Source: Desulfosporosinus sp. (GTDB lineage Bacteria > Bacillota > Desulfitobacteriia > Desulfitobacteriales > Desulfitobacteriaceae). Taken from it: a stretch of 6,621 nt of DNA. The stretch is from the NCBI GenBank assembly GCA_003132105.1, contig PKWS01000173.1:1267-7887 (forward strand). Reading direction: 5' to 3'. Below the pieces are notes generated by a model. That model was not told the origin of the DNA. It was given only the letters and a program-made list of their open reading frames with translations, and searched no databases. Positions 1 to 4,810 of this stretch are shown here, piece after piece. Numbering within the stretch: position 1 is the first letter of the stretch; every line of letters starts with the position of its first letter. Made by a program: the position numbers and the translations under genes.

Positions 1-99
1 AATGACAATGACAATGACAATGGCAAGGGTAAGAAAAGCAATTAGACTTAAAGCTAAAACGTAGGTGCGTGTCAACGTGGATAGAGAACGTATTTTCAT
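1..99 (-). CDS. N-terminus of a membrane protein, possibly a sensor or chemotaxis receptor (cut by window edge)
   Basis: Reading the minus strand from an ATG at 99-97 gives 33 open codons to the window edge. A G-rich ribosome binding site (AGGGGGG) lies about 8 bases upstream. The peptide starts MKIRSLSTLTRTYVLA and runs into a long hydrophobic stretch (roughly residues 13-33) ending in alternating Ile-Val. A short basic start followed directly by one membrane helix is typical of histidine kinases and methyl-accepting chemotaxis proteins, including PilJ/NarX-like sensors, but no diagnostic domain is inside the window. The Ile-Val tail is encoded by a hexanucleotide repeat, three exact AATGAC units plus one variant, at bases 1-24. 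Seen: start, ribosome site, membrane helix. Inferred: the sensor family, with low certainty. Confidence 0.6.
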   Translation of the reverse strand, partial: MKIRSLSTLTRTYVLALSLIAFLTLAIVIVIVI

Positions 100-486
100 T
101 TAATAGTCCCCCCTACGCGACGTTTATAAGTTTTCTCCCTAACTTAATTTCTTCTACGCATACTTAAAAATTTCCTGCTTTTCTGTCGTTAAGTTTTAAT
201 GAGATATGGGTTGGAGTCGCACACAATTTGAAAAAGTTTTCTGTGTTGTTCAAGACGTTTTTATTATCCGATGGAGACGAAAATAGCCAAGCGGCTAGGG
301 TTTGAAGAAAACTTTAAATGGGCCAGCCCGGAGGAAATAGATCTGCGGCTTCAGAGGACTTAGAATGAAAGAGGTCACTCACAACTATCAGATCCAGTTG
401 GTTAATCAGTTTTTTCCATTTCTGCAGATTACCATCCTGGGATAGAGAGTTTCTTCCGGAAATCCAGAGCATTTTAACAGGGGGGT
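100..486. other. Intergenic stretch with no convincing gene; possible decayed coding remnant
   Basis: This 387-base gap separates two minus-strand genes. On the plus strand, two adjacent tiny reading frames are visible. One is 271-363, 30 residues starting METKIAKRLGFEE, and its frame is open back to about 232. The other is 365-445, 26 residues starting MKEVTHNYQIQLVNQ. The first has no ribosome binding site and the second only a weak one (AGAGGA). The near-continuity of the two frames and their protein-like composition suggest an eroded gene fragment, perhaps from a mobile element, but I recognise no family. No clear promoter or terminator hairpin was found for the flanking minus-strand genes. 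Confidence 0.3.
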
Positions 487-1215
487 TCATATTTTTTTCT
501 CACTATCCACGCAATTACTTAAGGCTGGCTTATTACTTTTATAATTCCGGATCTCTTTTAAACCAACGATGCAGGCAATTGCCCATACTCCCCCGACGGT
601 ATACCCCGCGATCACGTCACTGGCAAAATGCACTCCGAGATAGATGCGACTAATTCCAATGGCCATGATAAACATAAATGTGAACACAACGATGTACCAT
701 GAGGGTTTAGAGCGACTTCTCAGATTTAGCCAAAGTAAGTATCCAATTACTCCGTAAAAGGAAGCTGCGACCATTGCATGGCCGCTTGGGAAACTATAGC
801 CACCTGCTTTTACAAGATGAACAATATCCGGTCGAGCCCGTTGAAATAGCTCCTTTAGAATAGTATTTAGTAACCAAGCGCCACTTAAGCTGATAGCCAA
901 AAGAACTGTTTCCCATATATGCTTTAAACGGAAGAGTAAGAACGCACCTACTACGAACATCAAGCCTATCTCTATATAAGCTGAACCTAAATTGGTTATA
1001 ACTATGGCAACTCTTGTTAAGCTTGGAGTGGCAAATCCTCTGATAAGTTCTCCGACAACCTTATCAAACGTGCCAAGTCCATGATAATGAAGGTCTACAC
1101 TTAATTTTGCAAATATGGCAAGAAGTAAAACACTTATTGACAATCCCCATATTAAGGACTTACTAAATTTTGCAAGCTGCTTTGGAGAATCGGATACAGT
1201 TTTTCGGGTAGTCAT
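487..1215 (-). CDS. PAP2-family membrane phosphatase, catalytic motifs intact
   Basis: This 242-residue integral membrane protein of the type 2 phosphatidic acid phosphatase family would hydrolyse a lipid phosphate or pyrophosphate, such as undecaprenyl pyrophosphate or phosphatidylglycerol phosphate, at the outer membrane face. All three family motifs are present: K121-x6-R128-P129, P143-S-G-H146, and S189-R-x-Y-L-G-V-H196-x3-D200. H146 would be the proton donor and H196 the nucleophile, with D200 assisting. About five or six hydrophobic segments are visible, starting near residue 21, with an extracellular loop around 40-70. The start is supported by an AAGGAG site about 10 bases upstream. 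The gene is divergent from the DedA-PAP2 fusion across a 160-base gap. The exact substrate cannot be read from sequence; a BcrC-like undecaprenyl pyrophosphatase is one possibility. Confidence 0.9.
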   Translation of the reverse strand: MTTRKTVSDSPKQLAKFSKSLIWGLSISVLLLAIFAKLSVDLHYHGLGTFDKVVGELIRGFATPSLTRVAIVITNLGSAYIEIGLMFVVGAFLLFRLKHIWETVLLAISLSGAWLLNTILKELFQRARPDIVHLVKAGGYSFPSGHAMVAASFYGVIGYLLWLNLRSRSKPSWYIVVFTFMFIMAIGISRIYLGVHFASDVIAGYTVGGVWAIACIVGLKEIRNYKSNKPALSNCVDSEKKI

Positions 1216-1311
1216 TTATGAATCACTCCTTGTTTCCCATTAGTTAATTAAAATGATATCCGAAATGATCAAAAAAATCCATTTCTATGCTTTTCTCCTT
1301 CTAAATTAGCG

Positions 1312-1357
1312 TTTGTTGGCTAAACGTTCAGGAATTTGCTAAGATGGAGCCAACGAA
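1312..1357 (+). promoter_or_regulatory. Leader hairpin just upstream of the DedA-PAP2 ribosome binding site
   Basis: Bases 1312-1321 (TTTGTTGGCT) can pair with 1348-1357 (AGCCAACGAA), a 10-pair stem including one G-U pair and a 26-base loop. It ends 6 bases before the AAGGAG site (1364-1369), which itself sits 6 bases before the ATG at 1376. The position would suit a translation-modulating leader or an operator in the divergent intergenic region. Chance pairing is not excluded, and I see no convincing promoter for either divergent gene. Confidence 0.25.
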
Positions 1358-1375
1358 TGGATAAAGGAGACTCTC

Positions 1376-2665
1376 ATGTATTCAACACTATTAATACATT
1401 ACATCACTCAATATGGTTATCTGGGGATATACGTCATCTTGGTGATTTCTATTTTAGGCCTACCGATCCCTGATGAATTCCTTATGACCTTTGTCGGTTC
1501 CTTAAGTTTTTCGGGACAACTAAATCCTGTTTTAGCTATTTTTTCATCAGCCACGGGGAGTATGACAGGGATTACCATTGCTTATTTTCTGGGCCGCTTT
1601 TTCGAAGCAAATGTGTTGGCCTTTCTTGAAAAACATGCTGGAGGTGAACGTCTGGAAAAAGTCCTAAAGTGGTACCGCCTGCATGGGGGTAAGCTTTTAA
1701 CCGTAGGCTATTTTATACCCGGGGTTCGTCACCTTTCTGGCTACATTGCAGGGTTAAGCTACTTAAGGTACCGAGATTTTGCGTTTTTTGCTTATCTTGG
1801 TGCCCTACTATGGACAAGCCTATTTATAGTATTAGGAAGAGTTTTAGGAAGCCGCTGGGCAACTATCCTTCCGATCTTCCACCGTTATTCGGTTTTGCTC
1901 GGGGTTACTGCTGTTGTACTATTTTTGGCGTTCTATCTTTTGTACAGGAATCACGAGCGTTGGGGAGCTTGGTTAAGCGCCGAATTTTTGCGCTTACCTG
2001 GTCGTTATCTCTCGTTAGGTAAGCGGCGTCTCCTGATAACTGTTGAGGGAGTTATCTTTCTTGCCCTCTTTATCTTCCTTATGGGTTTGATTCAAGATTT
2101 TGTCTCTCTTGAAGTCGCTCAGTTTGACGAACTTGTCGCTTCTTGGTTAGAGCTTGCTTCGCCAGCATGGGCCATTAACTTTATGCAGAAAATTAATGCT
2201 TTGGGTACCCACGTTGCGATTTTGATTGTCTATTTAGTTTCGGTCTTCGTTTTGTGGCGCGTAACCAAGCGTTGGGCCCATGTGCTTCCTCTAACACTAG
2301 CGTGGGGAGGCGGGACCGTCGTCGACCATCTTTTCCGATTTATATTTCGCGGGGAAAATATAAATATCTTTGAGAACATTATCCCATTCCAAGTGCCAAA
2401 TACAGGGTTTCTACTCGCTGGCCTTTCATTTTATGCGGTCCTTGGCTATCTCATTGGGCGAGAAAACTCGTGGCTAACCCAATTGTTTCTCTTGATTGGG
2501 GAACTTTTGTTGTTGGTCCTTTTAGGATTAAGCCCTATTTTTCTGCAAATCCATACTCCTAGCGCAATGGTCACGGCCCTAACCGTTGGTAGTCTGTGGG
2601 CTCTTGTTTGCGTATTTCTATACGAGTTTCATCTTTATAGGTTTAAAGTTGTTGTTGAAAAATAG
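1376..2665 (+). CDS. DedA-family membrane protein fused to a degenerate PAP2 domain
   Basis: This 429-residue polytopic membrane protein has two halves. Residues 1-190 are a DedA (SNARE-associated/VTT) domain. The acidic motif G28-LPIPDE34, the Y70-FLGR74 segment, and H103-GGK106 followed by F113-IPGVR118 and A125-GL127 match DedA family hallmarks. DedA proteins are linked to lipid carrier flipping and membrane homeostasis. Residues 220-420 have the length and helix layout of PAP2, but the catalytic motifs are broken. The C1 lysine and proline are gone (around D317-R325-G326), the C2 PSGH is P341-N-T-G-F345, and C3 is S386-P-I-F-L-Q-I-H393 with the aspartate replaced by A397. DedA-PAP2 fusions are known, but this half is probably not a phosphatase. 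The AAGGAG at 1364-1369 supports the start. The gene is divergent from an intact PAP2 gene, which may supply the missing activity in trans. Confidence 0.88.
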   Translation: MYSTLLIHYITQYGYLGIYVILVISILGLPIPDEFLMTFVGSLSFSGQLNPVLAIFSSATGSMTGITIAYFLGRFFEANVLAFLEKHAGGERLEKVLKWYRLHGGKLLTVGYFIPGVRHLSGYIAGLSYLRYRDFAFFAYLGALLWTSLFIVLGRVLGSRWATILPIFHRYSVLLGVTAVVLFLAFYLLYRNHERWGAWLSAEFLRLPGRYLSLGKRRLLITVEGVIFLALFIFLMGLIQDFVSLEVAQFDELVASWLELASPAWAINFMQKINALGTHVAILIVYLVSVFVLWRVTKRWAHVLPLTLAWGGGTVVDHLFRFIFRGENINIFENIIPFQVPNTGFLLAGLSFYAVLGYLIGRENSWLTQLFLLIGELLLLVLLGLSPIFLQIHTPSAMVTALTVGSLWALVCVFLYEFHLYRFKVVVEK

Positions 2666-2689
2666 TTGACAAACATAGCAAACAAATAG

Positions 2690-2737
2690 AGCCTTGGAAC
2701 AGTAGGTTACATGCTTGTAAACTGCTGTTCCAGGGCT
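2690..2737. terminator. Strong hairpin between convergent DedA-PAP2 gene and DmsC remnant; possible terminator
   Basis: Bases 2690-2705 pair with 2722-2737 as a 16-pair stem including two G-U pairs. After one mismatch, a further 5 pairs (2707-2711 with 2716-2720) close on a 4-base loop. It lies 25 bases past the DedA-PAP2 stop and, on the minus strand, just past the DmsC remnant's stop at 2763. No U-tract follows on the plus strand, where the next bases are TCAAAAAATT. The minus-strand exit is moderately T-rich (CTATTTGTTTGCTATG). It could therefore end transcription in both directions, or serve mainly as a 3' stabilising hairpin. The structure is certain; the terminator role is inferred. Confidence 0.55.
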
Positions 2738-2762
2738 TCAAAAAATTGGGGGGAGTCACCGT

Positions 2763-3057
2763 TTAGAACAAGGCAGTGATTTGAATGCCTGTTGCACTAA
2801 GGTAGAAAAGTGCTCGACCTAAGACTTCTCCTAAACCAGCTAAGAGAGTAACGGTTAAGATAAGATTAGTTTTGTCGACAAGTGGGTTTTTTAAGAATGC
2901 TAACTAGAAGAAGGAGCGGAGCAAACCAACTTAAATGTTGGTTCTTGCTCCCTTTTAGTTTATCTTGCAGGATAAGTACTACTTCAAGACACAGTATGGA
3001 GGGAACTAGCAATTGAAGTATGTCAACTAATGGATACGTGTATCCGTTAGTTGACAT
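2763..3057 (-). pseudogene. Remnant of a DmsC-family membrane anchor subunit (truncated, frameshifted)
   Basis: On the minus strand, the last part before the TAA at 2765-2763 reads FLKNPLVDKTNLILT, then GEVLGRALFYLSATGI, ending in ITALF. The G-E-x-x-G-R-x-L-F-Y pattern near the C-terminus is characteristic of DmsC, the quinol-interacting membrane anchor of DMSO-reductase-type molybdoenzymes. The preceding stretch (ILQLLVPSILCLEVVLILQD and following residues) is hydrophobic in a different frame, and that frame stops at 2868-2866. A one-base indel therefore lies between about 2887 and 2906, possibly in the A6 run (T6 on the plus strand, 2887-2892). The N-terminal two thirds or more of a normal anchor (about 280 residues) are absent. 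The remaining part begins inside the palindrome at 3013-3064, and no catalytic or Fe-S subunit gene is nearby. This is most likely debris of a lost operon. Confidence 0.65.
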
Positions 3058-3064
3058 ACTTCAA
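3013..3064. repeat. 52-base near-perfect palindrome; candidate upstream activator site
   Basis: The left arm TTGAAGTATGTCAACTAA (3013-3030) is an exact inverted copy of 3047-3064. One T-G pair and five more pairs (GGATA with TATCC) then leave a 4-base CGTG loop, giving 24 pairs in all. Each outer arm also contains TTGA-N6-TCAA (3013-3026 and 3051-3064), the symmetry seen in CRP/FNR-family sites. No U-tract follows on either strand, so an intrinsic terminator is unlikely. Its centre lies about 215 bases upstream of the start site predicted from the sigma-54 motif, a reasonable place for an enhancer site. Alternatively, it is a fold-back duplication at the broken edge of the DmsC remnant, whose reading frame runs into it. 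Confidence 0.6.
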
Positions 3065-3095
3065 AAATCAGGACTCTAAGTTAATTCCGAGTTCT

Positions 3096-3144
3096 AATAC
3101 CTATAGGTGTAAACAATAGTGTACATTTATTCAGTATAGGTATT
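3096..3144. repeat. Inverted repeat AATACCTATA / TATAGGTATT, possible activator binding site
   Basis: Two exact 10-base inverted arms (3096-3105 and 3135-3144) are separated by 29 bases. The left arm is also part of a self-complementary ACCTATAGGT (3099-3108), so TATAGGT occurs twice in the same direction. The centre lies about 130 bases upstream of the start site predicted from the sigma-54 motif, within the usual range for enhancer-binding activators. No known regulator's consensus was recognised. The function is inferred from position only. Confidence 0.4.
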
Positions 3145-3225
3145 TTGAGATTCGCAAGGGCAAAAGGACCGTAACCCTTGGCATTACAACATAAAACAGA
3201 ACATTCTAAATATGACGAGATGGCA

Positions 3226-3243
3226 TTGGCATAGTAATTGCAT
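3226..3243 (+). promoter_or_regulatory. Sigma-54 (RpoN/SigL) -24/-12 promoter of the mutase operon
   Basis: The sequence TTGGCATAGTAATTGCAT matches the sigma-54 consensus (YTGGCACR-N4-TTGCW) with one change, T for C in GGCAC. The invariant GG (3228-3229) and GC (3240-3241) have the required 10-base spacing. The start of transcription would be near 3253, giving a leader of about 86 bases before the cobO ATG at 3339. Sigma-54 promoters need an enhancer-binding ATPase acting from upstream, and two inverted repeats lie at suitable distances. I found no better sigma-70/A-type promoter in this gap, though the TATAAA at 3280-3285 could be a weak -10. The activator gene is not in the window. Confidence 0.65.
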
Positions 3244-3322
3244 AAAAATTCTGTATATTTCGAATTAAATTTTCACAATTATAAAGTAAAGAGGGGGAAT
3301 GGATTATAAATCTACTAGAAGG

Positions 3323-3338
3323 AAGGAGGTAAGGAGGT
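3323..3338 (+). promoter_or_regulatory. Tandemly duplicated Shine-Dalgarno sequence before cobO
   Basis: The octamer AAGGAGGT occurs twice back to back (3323-3330 and 3331-3338), directly before the ATG at 3339. The first copy has normal spacing (9 bases from GGAGG to ATG). The second abuts the start codon and is too close for ordinary use. It supports 3339 as the start and suggests strong initiation, or a standby/competing ribosome site. Confidence 0.7.
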
Positions 3339-3857
3339 ATGTCAGGACTTATCCTGGTTTATACCGGAAATGGCAAGGGGAAGACTACAGCGTCTTTAGG
3401 ACTATGTATGAGAGCACTTGGACATAACCAAACCGTTGGATTTCTTCAATTCATGAAGGGAAGCAAGAATTACGGAGAAGTAAAAATAGCCTCAGTGTTA
3501 CCAAACTTTACATTGGTACAATCGGGACAGGAATCCTTTGTCTCGTACGAAAACCCAGATCCAGTTGATATTCAGATGGCCCAAGATGGGCTTGAACTTG
3601 CCAGACACTGGTTTGAAGAGGATAACTTCGACCTTATTGTACTCGATGAAATCCTTGTCGCAGTTGCCTTCAAATTAATATCGGTCGAGCAGGTCCTGGA
3701 CTTAGTCCAAAAGCGTCCGCTTCGTCTTAATTTGGTGATGACTGGACGTTATGCATCACCTGAGATCATGGAAATTGCAGATACTGTCACTGAAATGACT
3801 GAGCAGCGGCACGCTTACCAACGAGGGGTTGAGGCAAAGGCAGGGATGGAATTTTGA
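3339..3857 (+). CDS. cobO: Corrinoid (cob(I)alamin) adenosyltransferase, CobO/CobA/BtuR type
   Basis: This enzyme transfers the 5'-deoxyadenosyl group of ATP to the cobalt of a reduced corrinoid, making adenosylcobalamin, the cofactor of the mutase encoded downstream. At 172 residues it has the normal family length. Seen: the family-specific P-loop G10-NGKGKT16 at the N-terminus, a Walker B-like L99-IVLDE104, the T135-GRYASPE142 segment followed by ADTVTEM, and a C-terminal G163-VEAKAGMEF172 close to the family's conserved end. The start is fixed by the duplicated AAGGAGGT. It is the first gene of the operon and its TGA overlaps the TTG start of meaB. It differs from the PduO-type adenosyltransferase often paired with methylmalonyl-CoA mutase. 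The CobO type also acts in de novo B12 synthesis, but the setting here points to cofactor supply or repair for the mutase. No B12 riboswitch was seen upstream. Confidence 0.93.
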   Translation: MSGLILVYTGNGKGKTTASLGLCMRALGHNQTVGFLQFMKGSKNYGEVKIASVLPNFTLVQSGQESFVSYENPDPVDIQMAQDGLELARHWFEEDNFDLIVLDEILVAVAFKLISVEQVLDLVQKRPLRLNLVMTGRYASPEIMEIADTVTEMTEQRHAYQRGVEAKAGMEF

Positions 3858-4810
3858 ACAAAGAAGCACTGGATCAATGGATAGCACGCCTTTATGATCG
3901 AGATCGTAGGGCAACCGCGAAACTCATTTCTTGGGTCGAAGACGATATAGAGAGAGCGTATATCATGCGTTCTGTACTAAAAAAAACTGGACACCAGATG
4001 GTTGTAGGAATTACTGGACCGCCGGGAGCCGGGAAAAGCTCGTTAGTTGAGGCGTTGACAAAGCTGTACCGTGATAAAACCGAAAGAGTAGGGATTGTTG
4101 CAGTAGATCCCAGTAGCCCGTATTCTGGAGGGGCTATTTTGGGCGATCGTATTCGTATGCAGGCCCATGGGACAGACAGGGACGTATTTATCCGTAGCAT
4201 GGGCACCCGGGGACATTTGGGAGGGGTCACGCGATCAACATCCTATATCTTACGCATTCTAGAGGCCGCAGGGTATGGGAGACTTATTTTAGAAACAGTC
4301 GGAGTCGGTCAGTCTGAACTGGAAATTATGCAAATCGCCGATACCGTCGTCGTCGTACTTAACCCGGGAACAGGGGATGGAATACAGGCAATCAAAGCTG
4401 GGATTATGGAAGTCGCTGATGTTTTCGTCGTCAATAAAGCGGATTTGCCCGGAGCCGAACGCATGAAGGGTGACATCGAGATGATGTTAAACTTAAGTTG
4501 TGATGGATTGGGCTGGCGCCCACCGGTTGTATTAACGAGTGTTACGAATGAAACCGGAGTGCAGACTTTATTCGAAAAGATTGAGGCACACCGCGCGTAT
4601 TTGCTGGAATCTGGGCAAAAAGATGTCCGCCGTAAAGAACATCTTCGACAACAAGTTTGGCGGCATTGGGAAGACAAACTACAGGCAACGTTCGACGACG
4701 TTTGGAAAGTAGCCCAAGGTAAATTCGTAGATCTACAAAAAGCGGATCCCTATGAAGTAGCTGGGATGTTATGGGCAGAGCGTTTTAAGGAGGATAAATG
4801 GGATGAGTAA
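3854..4810 (+). CDS. meaB: MeaB/ArgK-family GTPase, chaperone of a B12-dependent acyl-CoA mutase
   Basis: This G3E P-loop GTPase gates loading of adenosylcobalamin onto the partner mutase and helps remove inactivated cofactor. The 318 residues match the family size. Seen: Walker A G55-PPGAGKS62; the Mg/switch region V84-DPSSPYSGGAILGDRIRM102; F112-IRSMGTRGHLGG124; E147-TVGVGQSE155; and the guanine-specificity motif N194-KAD197. A helical N-terminal arm (1-48) and a C-terminal dimerisation region (about 250-318) frame the G domain. The start codon is TTG at 3854, overlapping the cobO stop as TTGA, with only a weak ribosome site upstream (GGATGG), so translation is probably coupled to cobO. The 3' end overlaps the mutase gene by 8 bases. 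In IcmF proteins an equivalent GTPase domain is fused to isobutyryl-CoA mutase; here it is a separate protein. Old ArgK (arginine kinase) labels for this family are misleading. Confidence 0.93.
   Translation: MNKEALDQWIARLYDRDRRATAKLISWVEDDIERAYIMRSVLKKTGHQMVVGITGPPGAGKSSLVEALTKLYRDKTERVGIVAVDPSSPYSGGAILGDRIRMQAHGTDRDVFIRSMGTRGHLGGVTRSTSYILRILEAAGYGRLILETVGVGQSELEIMQIADTVVVVLNPGTGDGIQAIKAGIMEVADVFVVNKADLPGAERMKGDIEMMLNLSCDGLGWRPPVVLTSVTNETGVQTLFEKIEAHRAYLLESGQKDVRRKEHLRQQVWRHWEDKLQATFDDVWKVAQGKFVDLQKADPYEVAGMLWAERFKEDKWDE

Noticed and set aside
1..24. Hexanucleotide repeat (AATGAC, three exact units plus one variant) as a phase-variation tract
   Set aside because: It encodes the Ile-Val run of a membrane helix, and the 6-base unit cannot shift the reading frame. 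It is more simply hydrophobic low-complexity coding sequence.
1810..2022. Plus-strand frame inside the DedA-PAP2 gene
   Set aside because: An alternative-frame shadow of a gene with clear domain motifs; no ribosome binding site or protein signature.
3013..3064. The long palindrome as an intrinsic terminator
   Set aside because: No U-rich tract follows on either strand, and there is no intact gene immediately upstream on the plus strand to terminate.
3238..3285. Sigma-A promoter built from TTGCAT (3238) or TATAAA (3280)
   Set aside because: TTGCAT has no -10 hexamer at 16-18 bases and TATAAA has no -35 partner. The same TTGCAT fits the -12 element of a sigma-54 promoter with exact spacing.
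3065..3338. Cobalamin riboswitch upstream of cobO
   Set aside because: Expected from the gene content, but no B12-box-like conserved core or matching pairing was found in the gap. The short dyad CAAGGG...CCCTTG near 3156-3181 is too weak. Control by sigma-54 fits the visible motifs better.
3299..3341. Small leader ORF starting at the ATG at 3299 before cobO
   Set aside because: The GAGGGGG before it is only 1-2 bases from the ATG, the frame differs from cobO and runs into it, and the peptide has no recognisable character.
3892..4677. Minus-strand frames opposite meaB (3892-4230 and 4309-4677)
   Set aside because: Antisense shadows of meaB, whose GTPase motifs are unambiguous; Ser/Thr/Pro/Arg/Cys-rich composition typical of shadow translation.
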